This document shows, piece by piece, positions 17,136-26,594 of a stretch of 59,731 nt of DNA. A program made the position numbers and the translations under genes. The DNA lies in contig DASP01000012.1 of NCBI GenBank assembly GCA_002503825.1, positions 301,499-361,229 of the forward strand, in the 5' to 3' direction. The notes under the pieces are model-generated. The model saw nothing but the letters and a program-made list of their open reading frames with translations. It searched no databases and was not told the origin of the DNA. The first letter of the stretch is position 1. Every line of letters starts with the position of its first letter. The DNA is from Methanoregulaceae archaeon UBA467 (lineage in GTDB: Archaea > Halobacteriota > Methanomicrobia > Methanomicrobiales > Methanospirillaceae).

Positions 17136-18961
17136 GAGACGTCCTCCTTCCTGATCCCGCCGAGTTGTGATTCAAATATCTCGCGGTAAAGGTCGCTTCT
17201 GCCCATAAGTTCAAGATGACTGCCTTTATCCACGATCTGCCCCTGGTCGAGGAGGATGATCGTATCTGCCATCAGGACCGTGCTGATCCTCTGGGCCACT
17301 ACGAATGTCGTGGTACCTTTGAGAAGTATGCTCATGGCACTCTGGATCCGGCTCTCGGTGGCAACGTCAACCGCACTGGTGCTGTCATCAAGGATCAGTA
17401 TTCCCGGGTGCGGTGCAATGGCACGTGCGATCGAGAGCCGCTGCCTTTGTCCTCCAGAGAAATTCGTCCCCCTCCGGGCAACACGGGACTCGTAATCACC
17501 GGGAATGGAAGAGACAAAACCGTCGGCATCTGCAGTCCGTGCGGCACACTTCACCTGTTCATATGTCATATCCGGGTCTGCAAAGGCGATATTCTCATAT
17601 ATTGTCCCTGAGAAGAGAACTGATTCCTGAAGGGCGATGTCGACGATCATCCTGAGATTGTCTTTTGGAATATCCCGCACATCACGTCCGTCGATCGTGA
17701 TACGCCCGCTTGTTGTATCATAGAACCGGGGTATAAGGTTGATAAGGGTCGACTTGCCCGAACCGGTCGGCCCGAGAAATGCAACCGTGGTCCCGGGTCC
17801 GGCGACGAAACTGATATTTTTTACTGCTTCTTTCCCGCCCGGTCCGTCATAGGAGAAGGAGACGTCCTCGAACGCCACACGTCCTTTTACATCGCCGGGA
17901 AGAAGCGCATGTGCCCCGGGAGTGTCACGAACTGCAGAAACCGAATCCATCAGCTCGGCAAGCCGCCCGGCCGATGCTTCCGCTGCAATAATCTGGGGGA
18001 GCACAAACGACAAAATCCAGAGCTGTGCAAGGATGAAGAAAAAATACTGGGTAAAAGCTACGATCTCCCCGACATCCATCGTCCCTGCGATGACCTGCAG
18101 CCCGCCGAACCAGATGACAAGCGCATTTGAGATCCCGAGTATCAGGAAGATTGCGGGTAACAGGAGTGCCATCGAGTGGAGCGGTGACCGTGACGCACGC
18201 CGGAAGATATGGTTTTTCTCTTCGAACCGCCTGTTTTCATATTCCTGCATTACAAACGCCTTGATGACCCTGACTCCTGCAAAATCCTCCTGCAATACAT
18301 TATTTACCGCATCAAGGGCAGCCTGGCGTTTACGGTACTGTTTCTGAAGTACGAATGAGATAACCCCGAACAGGGCTGCCGTCACGATAATGACCAGCAG
18401 AAAGATCCAGACGAGGTCCGGGCTCCCGATGTAGACAAAGACCAGTGCGACGAGGATCATGAAGGGTGCATAGAGCACGTAACGGGTCGCAAAATTGGCA
18501 GCCATATTGATCTGGTAGATATCGTTTGTAAGCCTGACCAGCAGCTCACCGATAGGGAAGCGGTCGATGTTACCAAAGGAAAAGGTCTGGACCTTGCGGT
18601 ACACATTTTTTCGCAGGTAATGAGCTGTTCCTTCCCCTACCCGGGCCGCCACGTAGAGGTTCGCCATCGAAAAGACCCCGGCAAGAATGGCAAAAAAGAG
18701 CATTGTAAGCGCACAGTCAACAATGACGGCAATATCTCCGGTGAGAACGCCGACATTGATCAGGGTGGCAACCTGCACGGGAATGAGAAGCATGAAGATC
18801 GCACCGAGGAGTACAAAGACCTGCGAGAGCGCTATCCATTTCCAGTTGCCCCTGTATATGATCATCAGCCTGCGAAGATTCGGAAGAAACGGCACTTTTT
18901 CATCCTCCTCCCGGACGGTGTGCAAAAGAGTCCCGGCATTGATATCCCGACGCATACACAT
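17132..18961 (-). CDS. ABC exporter half-transporter, degenerate-site subunit
   Basis: Partner of the preceding exporter, 609 residues from the chosen start. Six membrane helices precede an NBD with Walker A GPTGSGKST and an intact signature NFSGGQRQRLSIARA. Walker B is ILILDDSTSAVD (Asp instead of catalytic Glu) and the switch region is VAQRIST (Gln instead of His), so its own ATP site is non-catalytic. The frame runs open to 19291, but the first ~110 codons are not ABC-like. ATG 18961, giving MCMRRDINAG, lies just downstream of a TATA box and is the likely start. First gene of the exporter-ppk2 operon. Confidence 0.92.
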   Translation of the reverse strand: MCMRRDINAGTLLHTVREEDEKVPFLPNLRRLMIIYRGNWKWIALSQVFVLLGAIFMLLIPVQVATLINVGVLTGDIAVIVDCALTMLFFAILAGVFSMANLYVAARVGEGTAHYLRKNVYRKVQTFSFGNIDRFPIGELLVRLTNDIYQINMAANFATRYVLYAPFMILVALVFVYIGSPDLVWIFLLVIIVTAALFGVISFVLQKQYRKRQAALDAVNNVLQEDFAGVRVIKAFVMQEYENRRFEEKNHIFRRASRSPLHSMALLLPAIFLILGISNALVIWFGGLQVIAGTMDVGEIVAFTQYFFFILAQLWILSFVLPQIIAAEASAGRLAELMDSVSAVRDTPGAHALLPGDVKGRVAFEDVSFSYDGPGGKEAVKNISFVAGPGTTVAFLGPTGSGKSTLINLIPRFYDTTSGRITIDGRDVRDIPKDNLRMIVDIALQESVLFSGTIYENIAFADPDMTYEQVKCAARTADADGFVSSIPGDYESRVARRGTNFSGGQRQRLSIARAIAPHPGILILDDSTSAVDVATESRIQSAMSILLKGTTTFVVAQRISTVLMADTIILLDQGQIVDKGSHLELMGRSDLYREIFESQLGGIRKEDVS

Positions 18962-19551
18962 ACCGGAAAGGAACGGTTCCCATGATAAAAGCATGGGAAA
19001 TGATGTATTTAAATTCACCCTGCACGGCTCATGGGGAATAATACCTGCAGCCAGGGTCGATGATTTCAGACCCTGTTCGTGTTTCCAGGACAAAACGAGC
19101 AGGTTTACAGTATTTACCAAAAATATCCCCCCTGCCTGCCATTCTGATTCAGGCTTTCCACTTTTGTCCAGGCAGGTCTCCTGGATCTCGGAATATGCAT
19201 GCACGGCCGTTGCACATCCCACACACCCGGACTGACTAACGGGCCGGAAGAGCCTGTCGTTCCGCCTCCGCCGATACTGCGCATGCATCATTTCCTCGTG
19301 GTTGCCCGGTTATTTTTCCATTTTTTCTGCGGTATGTGTTCAATATATGCAGAAATATGCGGTAATTTCTTTGAACAAGTCACGATTAGCGGCAGAATAA
19401 GTATCCGGATTAATTTTTACAAACCGGCAGGCATTCAAAAATTATTATATGACCCGTTAAGAGAGGCAGGACGGCACGGTTATTTGTGAATGGAGAACAT
19501 GTGGTTCCGAATTATTTTTATACGCAGCCGTAGCCACCTCTGGTCTGATCA
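18962..19551. other. divergent intergenic region
   Basis: About 590 bases between the ABC exporter operon and the adenosine-specific-kinase-like gene. It contains the TATA box of the former and a TATA-like TTTTTATAC (about 19515-19523) upstream of the latter. Open frames here have poor composition and no gene is called. Confidence 0.4.
19005..19014 (-). promoter_or_regulatory. TATA box of the ABC exporter operon
   Basis: Minus-strand ATTTAAATAC about 48 bases upstream of the ATG at 18961, predicting a leader near 20 bases. This position is what rules out the longer upstream start. Confidence 0.55.
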
Positions 19552-20052
19552 ATGATGAATGAGGGATTCGTAATCAAACTGGTAAAAATTGAAAAACCGG
19601 ATGACGTCAATATGATCCTCGGCCATTCACACTTTATCAAAACGGTGGAGGACCTGTATGAAACGATGGTCAGTTCGGTACCGTCGGCACGCTTCGGGCT
19701 GGCGTTCTGCGAGGCATCAGGAGAATGCCTTATCCGCATCGAAGGCAACGACGAGGAGTGCAGGGCGATGGCAGAGAATAATGCTCTTTTGTTACGGGCC
19801 GGACATTCGTTTCTTATTTTTATGCGTGACTGTTATCCCATCAACGTGTTGAACGCGGTAAAGAATGTACAGGAAGTCTGCACGATTTACTGTGCCACGG
19901 CAAACCCTGTTGAGGTTATCCTGGCCGAATCTGCCCTCGGCCGCGGAATTCTTGGCGTGATTGACGGGGCGTCGCCAAACAGCGTGGAACGGCCCGGAGA
20001 TATTGAGAATCGTACCGGGCTGCTCAGGCGTTTCGGATATAAAAGGGGTTGA
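19552..20052 (+). CDS. adenosine-specific kinase family protein (PF04008)
   Basis: 166-residue cytoplasmic protein with the highly conserved features of the adenosine-specific kinase family: VKIEKPDDVNMILGHSHFIK, SVPSARFGLAFCEASG, a RIEGNDEE stretch, INVLNAVKNVQEVCTIYCAT and the ending ILGVIDGASP. The family was named from structural work on archaeal and Thermotoga members that bind adenosine. A physiological kinase role is not firmly established. Length is typical. Two adjacent Met codons open the frame and either could be used. Single gene, not linked to a clear pathway. Confidence 0.88.
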   Translation: MMNEGFVIKLVKIEKPDDVNMILGHSHFIKTVEDLYETMVSSVPSARFGLAFCEASGECLIRIEGNDEECRAMAENNALLLRAGHSFLIFMRDCYPINVLNAVKNVQEVCTIYCATANPVEVILAESALGRGILGVIDGASPNSVERPGDIENRTGLLRRFGYKRG

Positions 20053-20358
20053 CACCCTCCTCACGTCCATGCTGAAAAGCGGGATACCGGCCCTGCCGAA
20101 CTCCTTATTTCAATAAATCAGCAATAATAGTTGAGAGCCCGGGAAGGGTTTCGCCAGGGCTGGAATATAGTGCACACATGGGAATATTCCCGGGTTTATA
20201 TCGATAAGGCGGACGTTAAAAAAAAGTGAGAGGCAAGGTCCTGCCCTTTGACATACCTGCGGTCTCGTGAACGGAGTATCCCTGATAAGGATAAACTTTA
20301 TTCTTATGGCTTATACATATGTATGATTAATAAAAAAAAAAGATCTCCTCACGTTACC
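20053..20358 (+). promoter_or_regulatory. intergenic region with TATA elements and a palindrome
   Basis: Holds a perfect 12-base palindrome GGGAATATTCCC (20180-20191), and AT-rich TATA-like sequences around 20290-20320 just upstream of the HTH-PAS gene. The palindrome could be an operator but no regulator is linked to it. Confidence 0.35.
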
Positions 20359-22005
20359 ATGATGCAGGACTATAAACAGGAACTGACCCAGATCAGGGAT
20401 GTCCTGAAAAAGAACCTTTCAGGGATGAGTGTTACCGATATTGCCAGGGCCCTGAAGAAGAACAAGAACACTATCGGAAGATATCTTGATATCATGCTGA
20501 TATCGGGACAGGTGAACATGAAGACGTTTGGTATGGCCAAGGTCTTCACGCTCTCACAGCGGGTCCCGCTTTCGGCGATGCTCAGTTTTTCAAACGAACT
20601 CATCCTGGTGCTCGACAATGACCATCGCATAACAGAGATCAATGATAACTTTCTCTCCCTGCTCAATATGGAACGGGCCGATGTGGTCGGAAAACAGATC
20701 GACTATATCTCTCCACCGGACGTTGATATCCATGAACTGCTTGAAACCCTTATGCAGGAGTCGGAAAAGCCGGTCTCACTGGTAACCTTCCGCTCACCAG
20801 GCGGGAAAGAAAAAGTGTACCGTCAGAAATCACTCCCGACCGTCTTTGATGATGGTTCGTCCGGCCTCACCCTTATCCTCGAGGACATTACCTATCGCGT
20901 CAGGGCCGAGCGTGAACTTGCCGAAAGGGAAGAACGGTTCAGGATGATGGTCGAAAATATCCATGACGGCCTGGCCATCATCGAAAATGGCGTGATAGTC
21001 TTTTCAAACCGCAGGATTTCCGAGATAACAGGATATACCGCAGAAGAACTGGATAATATGCGCCCTGAAGGCGTTGTTGCCCCGGAAGAGACAGAAAAGA
21101 TCCGGCACCTGCTGTCGTCAACAGAAAAAAAAATCCAGGGGCCGATTGAATTAAGGGTATGGATTGTCAGAAAAGACGGCACCCGAAGGTTCGTATACAG
21201 CCGGATAACCCGCTACATAAGAAAAGAGACGGTCTATCATTTCATTATTTTTACCGATATGACTGAAATAAAAGAGCAGGAAGATGCATTGTGGGAGAGC
21301 GAACAAAAATTCCGGCGAATGGCATATGCCATCCATGAAGGATTTTTAATTATCGAAGATGAAAAAATTGTCCAGAGCAACAGGCGGATCCATGAAATTA
21401 CGGGATATACCGCTGAAGAAATATCCCTGATGAACACACATGACCTTGTCCAGCCTGATGATGAACGAAAGATAATACAGGCAATTGATGCTTCGGTACA
21501 AAACCCGGGCGTCCCGGATTCAATTACATTCCGGATAAGGACAAAAGAAGGGAAATACCGCTGGATACGCGGGAATATTATATCAGAGATACAGAACGGC
21601 CGCACCAGCACCTACCTTACGATGTCAGACGTCACAAGGGATGTCGAACGGGATAACGCGACTTCAATGACAATTGCATCGTTAGAGAAGCTCATTCATT
21701 CGATTCCTGTCCCGCTCTGCTATACCGATGGTGATGGTATCCTCCAGGGTTCAAGCCAGCAGTTTATGGAGCTGACCGGGACTGGTGTTCCAGACACCGG
21801 AATGTCCATCAGCACGGTTATCACGGTGCCGGAAGGATCCCGTGATACCAGGGAGATCTTCCTGCAGTTAAAAGACGGAAAATCATGTACCTTCAGCGGA
21901 ACGCTGAAACTCCACGATGGATCGTTGCTCCCGGTCCAATTCGTCCTCAGGCATTTTTCAGACGACCTTGGCAGCCATATAATCTGGATTGCCAGGACTG
22001 ACTGA
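20359..22005 (+). CDS. HTH protein with four PAS domains
   Basis: Soluble one-component regulator or sensor of about 548 residues. The N-terminus (about 1-70) is a helix-turn-helix/winged module (MSVTDIARALKKNKNTIGRYLDIM...ISGQVNMKTF) of a type frequent in Methanomicrobiales. Four PAS domains follow at about 75-190, 195-310, 320-435 and 440-548. The second and third are closely related (both with IHDGLAIIENG or IHEGFLIIEDE, then NRRIxEITGYTAEE), an internal duplication. No kinase domain follows. The likely role is direct control of transcription by a PAS-bound ligand or redox signal. The frame opens at 20248, but the TATA position favours ATG 20359. Confidence 0.8.
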   Translation: MMQDYKQELTQIRDVLKKNLSGMSVTDIARALKKNKNTIGRYLDIMLISGQVNMKTFGMAKVFTLSQRVPLSAMLSFSNELILVLDNDHRITEINDNFLSLLNMERADVVGKQIDYISPPDVDIHELLETLMQESEKPVSLVTFRSPGGKEKVYRQKSLPTVFDDGSSGLTLILEDITYRVRAERELAEREERFRMMVENIHDGLAIIENGVIVFSNRRISEITGYTAEELDNMRPEGVVAPEETEKIRHLLSSTEKKIQGPIELRVWIVRKDGTRRFVYSRITRYIRKETVYHFIIFTDMTEIKEQEDALWESEQKFRRMAYAIHEGFLIIEDEKIVQSNRRIHEITGYTAEEISLMNTHDLVQPDDERKIIQAIDASVQNPGVPDSITFRIRTKEGKYRWIRGNIISEIQNGRTSTYLTMSDVTRDVERDNATSMTIASLEKLIHSIPVPLCYTDGDGILQGSSQQFMELTGTGVPDTGMSISTVITVPEGSRDTREIFLQLKDGKSCTFSGTLKLHDGSLLPVQFVLRHFSDDLGSHIIWIARTD

Positions 22006-22240
22006 AAAGAAGGCTTTTTTCTCCAGTACCTGGATACCAGCCCGGCATTTCAGCATCACGGTTCCTGATCCATTATGGAAGGACATCCACAGGTTTTCCG
22101 GGGGCCGGCCTCTTCCGGCGGACAGGCATGGGTTCTGATGCCGCCCCACATCGGCGCCGGGTACGCACCCGGGATATCGTACGGCGAAAGGAATGTATTA
22201 TAGATATTTATAGGTCATATGTATAATCCATAAAGCGCAT

Positions 22241-22252
22241 ATTTATATAATA
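22241..22252 (+). promoter_or_regulatory. TATA box of the COG1361-RND genes
   Basis: ATTTATATAATA about 50 bases upstream of the ATG at 22300 predicts a start near 22270. A GGTG ribosome binding site (22287-22290) lies 9 bases before the ATG. Confidence 0.55.
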
Positions 22253-22299
22253 TGATATTTTAAGCTAAGAAGTACAATTCAACAAAGGTGAACCTGAAT

Positions 22300-23661
22300 A
22301 TGAAAGAACGGAACAGCATATCATCCCTGTTTTCACATTTATCAACCCTTGCGGGGAAATCAGGCATAAAGCACACTGCATTTGCGATGATCCTGATAAT
22401 TGTAACCGCATGCATTGCCACTCCTGCGATGGCAGGGACAAAATACCTTGCAGGAAATCCGGAATTGTCAGCATCAATCCTCGGGACAAATGAATTTAAT
22501 CCCGGTGATGATACCACTCTTACCCTGATCCTGCAGAACAGCGGCTTAAATGAGTTCAAATTTGTCCAGTCCGGAATAATGGACCCTGAAGACCTTCCGA
22601 ACACCGCCAAGCTCGTAACCGTAGCCCTCGACGCAGGCAATGCCCCTGTCGTAATCAAAAGCGATCCCCAGATGGTCGGGGATCTCAGGGGCGGCACAAG
22701 TGTCAATGCCAGATTCAATGTCAAGTTCAACAGCAATGCCGCTTCCGGGACGTATAACCTCCCGGTTAAGGTCACCTATACCTACCTTTCTACATCCGAG
22801 CAATACGGCACCGATGCAATCCAGTATAACTACCGGCAGAAGGATGTGACGCTTTCCCTGCCGGTGACCATCAGGACCAGTGTTATTCCTGAAGTGGTTT
22901 CAGCCGTTCCGGAGCACCTGAATGCCGGGACCGAGGGGTATCTCACGCTCGAAGTGAAGAATGCCGGGAGTGACTATGGCACAAAAACGGTATTAAAAAT
23001 TGCACGTAACGGCCAGAGCCCGCTGATACCAACAGACAGCGGCGTCTATATCGGCGATTTCCCGCCAGGCTCGGTCGTCACCACGCGGTTTAAGATCTCG
23101 GTCGCAGGCTCTGCTGAGGCCCAGTCGTACCCCCTTGATGTCTATGCGACATATACAAGTTACGAGAACGAGACCGTGGACTCGGATAAGACAACGGTAG
23201 GCATTCCTGTCGGAGGAAAAATTGACTTTGCAGTCGTATCTGACCCTGCAGAAATAAGCCCGGGAGAGAAGAAGGTTATAACGGTCGTATACAAAAACAA
23301 CGGGGATGCCACGGTTTACAGTGCACAGGCCCGTATCAGTACCGTAGACCCGTTTACCAGCAGTGACGACACGGCATATCTCGGGGACCTCGCACCGGGA
23401 GAGACCAGAGACGCTAAATTTGAAATTTCTGTTGACAGTGCAGCAACAAGAAAGGAATATGCAATCGATTCCGAGATACGATACCGTGATGCTCTGGACA
23501 ACAGCAAACTCTCTGATACGCTGAAGGTGAATATCATGGTCGACGGAAAAGAGGGGCTTGCTGCAGCTGTACAAAACCCGCTTTCAATTGTCATCATTGT
23601 ACTGGTCATTCTCGGGGCAGCGTATCTCGGATACAGGAAGGTCCGCACAAAGGAGAACTGA
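22300..23661 (+). CDS. COG1361-type S-layer/CARDB-like surface protein
   Basis: 453-residue exported protein. A signal helix (about 27-46) is followed by several CARDB/COG1361-type beta-sandwich repeats with the recurring pattern of a PG(D/E) turn, TLTLxLxNxG and (I/L)GDLxPG(x)T..A(K/R)F: about 60-175, 190-300 and 305-410. A C-terminal helix (about 418-440) with a basic end anchors it in the membrane. Proteins of this kind commonly sit next to HAE3-family RND exporters in methanogens and may play the part of an adaptor in the envelope. That pairing is seen here too (RND gene 106 bases downstream). ATG 22300 was preferred over GTG 22288 because GGTG serves as ribosome binding site. Confidence 0.8.
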   Translation: MKERNSISSLFSHLSTLAGKSGIKHTAFAMILIIVTACIATPAMAGTKYLAGNPELSASILGTNEFNPGDDTTLTLILQNSGLNEFKFVQSGIMDPEDLPNTAKLVTVALDAGNAPVVIKSDPQMVGDLRGGTSVNARFNVKFNSNAASGTYNLPVKVTYTYLSTSEQYGTDAIQYNYRQKDVTLSLPVTIRTSVIPEVVSAVPEHLNAGTEGYLTLEVKNAGSDYGTKTVLKIARNGQSPLIPTDSGVYIGDFPPGSVVTTRFKISVAGSAEAQSYPLDVYATYTSYENETVDSDKTTVGIPVGGKIDFAVVSDPAEISPGEKKVITVVYKNNGDATVYSAQARISTVDPFTSSDDTAYLGDLAPGETRDAKFEISVDSAATRKEYAIDSEIRYRDALDNSKLSDTLKVNIMVDGKEGLAAAVQNPLSIVIIVLVILGAAYLGYRKVRTKEN

Positions 23662-23767
23662 TCATATCTCTCTTCCGGGCTTATCTTCAGAATTTTTTCC
23701 TGTGGAGTCCGGAACCGGAGGTAACTTTTCCCGCAAACACCCGCTTTTGTCCAGTTGAGGAGATAAT

Positions 23768-26047
23768 ATGAAAATATTTGAACGAATCGCCGACGGAATC
23801 AACCACCACCCCCTGCCGGTTGCAGCGATACTAATCGCGGTCTTTTGTGTCTGCCTGTACGGGATGACCACCATCACCATGCAGACCGGCTGGGAGACCT
23901 ATGTTGATAAGAATTCGCCGGACGGAATCGTGTACAATAAATATCTTGCGACCTTCCAGTCCAGTGACCCGATCATTGTCTTTATTGAGACTGACGACCC
24001 GCTCAACCCGACCCTGCTGTCATATATTGACAACCTCGAAGAAGGAATCAGGACGCAGCAGAACATCAAAACTGTCCTCGGGATGACGGATCTTTTAAAA
24101 TCTTATAATAATGGAAGACTTCCGACCTCTGATGCAGAGATCAGGGAAGTAGAGGAGAAAATTCCCGGAGAAATCCTCTCGGCCTACCAGAAGTCGAACC
24201 TTATCACCGTCATACAGGTCAATACCAACGAAGGTCTTTCTGATAAGGCCGGCACTGATACCCTGAATAATATCCAGGCGGTGCTCGATAATGCCGACGC
24301 TCCGCCCGGTGTCACGCTTACACTTACGGGAAGCGCTGCATTCTCCCAGCAGATGAAGGATGAGATGGGCACATCAACCATGATGCTCATAGGCATTGCC
24401 ATGCTCCTGATGGTCATTGTCATGGGGATACTGTTCTCATACGTGAGTCACCGGTTCCTCCCTGTCCTTATTGTCGGTATCGGGCTTGTCATTGCAATGG
24501 GTGCGATGGGGCTCACAGGTATAAAGCTGAATATGGCAGTTATCGGAGCGTTCCCGGTACTCATCGGTCTCGGGATAGACTATGCGATCCAGTTCCATGC
24601 CCGTTTTGATGAAGAAATGCGAAAAGGAACGATTGCCAGCGCAGTCTATATGACCGTGACAAAAACCGGTCCGGCGGTCCTTTTTGCAATGCTCGCCACA
24701 TGTATGGGTTTTGTCGCTATGTTTATTTCACCTGTACCTATGATACAGAGTTTCGGGCTTGTCGCTATCATCGGTGTGGCCAGCTGTTATTTCGCATCTC
24801 TCATTGGTATACCGGTATTTGCAGTTCTTTTGAAGTACAAACCAAAAGAACCGAAAATTGGAGGGCGTAAATCCGGATCAAAATTGAAAAAGTTTTCATA
24901 CGGTAACCTCCTCACCGGAGTCTCTGTCAGGATTGCGAAAAATCCCATACCGGTACTGCTTATTGCCGGCATGGTAGCCGTGGTCGGGTTCCAGGTGGAT
25001 TCCATGATCCCGGTCCAGACCAGCGAAAGTGCATTTGTCCCGTCAGACATGCCTGCAAAAGTCCAGAATGATAAAGTAAGCCGCCTCTTCGGTTCAACAG
25101 GCACGGCACCCATATATATACACGGTGACGGGGTCAACACCCTTACCGTTCTGAACTGGATAAAGACGTTTGAAGAGCGGGAACTGGAACGTCATAGTGA
25201 AATCACCCGTTCTACAAGCATCGTCACGTATATACTTGCCTATAATGACGGGGTAATGCCTGCAACACAGGACGAGCTTAACTCCGTCCTTGACAGGATT
25301 CCTGCAGAGACCAAAAAGAATTATATCAGCGGTTCGACCGATGCCGTCGTTGTATTCAATATTGCCGACCTCGAAATGAGTCAGAGGTCAGTTTTAAAAG
25401 ATCAGATTATCAGTGACATAGAATTTGACCAGCTCCCGACAGGGCTCTCGGCCACACCATCAGGTAATTTCGACCTCTTCACCAAACTCATCGGGGCACT
25501 GACCGAATCGAAGGAACAGATGACGGCACTCGGCTTTGTCCTGGTATTCCTCTTCCTCGTCGGCGTGTACCGGAAGATCCATGCAGTAACACCCCTTATC
25601 CCGATCATCATCGTCGTCGGGTGGAATGCTATCGCGATGTATCTCCTCGGTATTGACTACACCCCGCTCACGGCAACACTCGGCTCTATGACAATCGGTG
25701 TAGCGGCAGAATATACGATCCTCGTGATGGAACGGTATGCCGAGGAATTCGACAACCTTGGGAACCCGATGGACGCTATCAGGCACAGTGTCGAGCGGAT
25801 AGGCACCTCGATTACCGTCTCCGGCCTTGCAACCTTTTTCGGGTTCTCGGCACTGGTATTTGCAAGCTTCCCTATCATCAGCAACTTCGGAATTACCACC
25901 CTGATTGCAGTCGGGTTCTCGCTTACCGGGGCCATCATCATTATGCCCGCCATCCTCTCTGTTATGGGACGGTTTGAAAAACCGGATCGCCATCCGGAGG
26001 GTGCAGCCTGCCTTCTGCCCGGAGATGAGGGAGAGCAGGCACCATAA
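23768..26047 (+). CDS. HAE3-family RND transporter
   Basis: 759-residue MMPL/RND exporter of the hydrophobe/amphiphile efflux-3 family found in archaea. It has two similar halves, each with one helix (about 17-37 and 385-405), a large external domain, then five helices (about 205-355 and 575-740). Characteristic segments are GIGLVIAMGAMGLTGIKLNM...GLGIDYAIQFHARFDEEM in half 1 and GVAAEYTILVMERYAEEF in half 2. The latter has Glu in the intramembrane position (AAEY versus GIDY), so the proton-relay residue differs between halves. Substrates are probably hydrophobic compounds or lipids. A strong TTGAGGAGAT ribosome binding site precedes ATG 23768. Confidence 0.88.
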   Translation: MKIFERIADGINHHPLPVAAILIAVFCVCLYGMTTITMQTGWETYVDKNSPDGIVYNKYLATFQSSDPIIVFIETDDPLNPTLLSYIDNLEEGIRTQQNIKTVLGMTDLLKSYNNGRLPTSDAEIREVEEKIPGEILSAYQKSNLITVIQVNTNEGLSDKAGTDTLNNIQAVLDNADAPPGVTLTLTGSAAFSQQMKDEMGTSTMMLIGIAMLLMVIVMGILFSYVSHRFLPVLIVGIGLVIAMGAMGLTGIKLNMAVIGAFPVLIGLGIDYAIQFHARFDEEMRKGTIASAVYMTVTKTGPAVLFAMLATCMGFVAMFISPVPMIQSFGLVAIIGVASCYFASLIGIPVFAVLLKYKPKEPKIGGRKSGSKLKKFSYGNLLTGVSVRIAKNPIPVLLIAGMVAVVGFQVDSMIPVQTSESAFVPSDMPAKVQNDKVSRLFGSTGTAPIYIHGDGVNTLTVLNWIKTFEERELERHSEITRSTSIVTYILAYNDGVMPATQDELNSVLDRIPAETKKNYISGSTDAVVVFNIADLEMSQRSVLKDQIISDIEFDQLPTGLSATPSGNFDLFTKLIGALTESKEQMTALGFVLVFLFLVGVYRKIHAVTPLIPIIIVVGWNAIAMYLLGIDYTPLTATLGSMTIGVAAEYTILVMERYAEEFDNLGNPMDAIRHSVERIGTSITVSGLATFFGFSALVFASFPIISNFGITTLIAVGFSLTGAIIIMPAILSVMGRFEKPDRHPEGAACLLPGDEGEQAP

Positions 26048-26110
26048 ATGCGTAAGAAATTCCGGATACGCTACAAAAATTCACTTTGTTGAAATATGTA
26101 ATTTCGATAT

Positions 26111-26340
26111 CATGTCCGATCTATTTTTCTGACAGGAGGGGTTTCACCCCTCGCCTGCCACACCCCCGGGGATGTCCTGCGGGCACGGTTGACCGGGACC
26201 TTACGATTTTTTATAAGAACCTGAGCACGGTCCTTATTGCAGTATGGGGACGCACACATACGGCCAAGGCATCGGCCCCGGGAGTGTCCCGAAGCGGAGT
26301 GCGGTGAAAGTGGAATGGTGAGAGTACCGGGAGGGTTTCA
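26111..26340 (+). repeat. dispersed intergenic repeat, copy A (candidate structured RNA)
   Basis: About 230 bases, matching copies B (40488-40716, same strand) and C (29216-29440, opposite strand). The 5' half begins CTGACAGGAGGGG and folds into a hairpin (CAGGAGGGG with CCCCT..CCTG). The middle carries TTGACCGGGA then a T-run and ATAAGAA..GAGCACGG. The 3' half has GACGCACACAT, GGGAGTG and GGAGTGCGGTGAAAG. Stems keep pairing while bases change between copies. It lies upstream of the large receptor gene at 26595. The rest of the gap (26048-26594) holds nothing else recognised. Confidence 0.65.
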
Positions 26341-26594
26341 ACAAAGCCCAAAAATTTACTTTTTTATGGTTTTGGCGATTTTGACAGGTTCTGCGCGATC
26401 CGGGCATTTTAAAAAAAATGTGAGTTGATCGAATCAGACTCCCCCGTTGATTACGACTGCCCCGGGGATCCGGTTTCAGGACGTTCATCTGCTAAAAACC
26501 CGGACAGGAAATATCGAAATCCCCACAAATATTTTCACGTCCTGGTACCAATTCCCTGTAATGTCTGTTTTATATGGGGGAGGCCTCGAATAAT

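Noticed and set aside
18962..19291. N-terminal extension of the ABC exporter to 19291
   Set aside because: The ~110 residues are not ABC-like, and the TATA box at 19005-19014 would lie inside the coding sequence.
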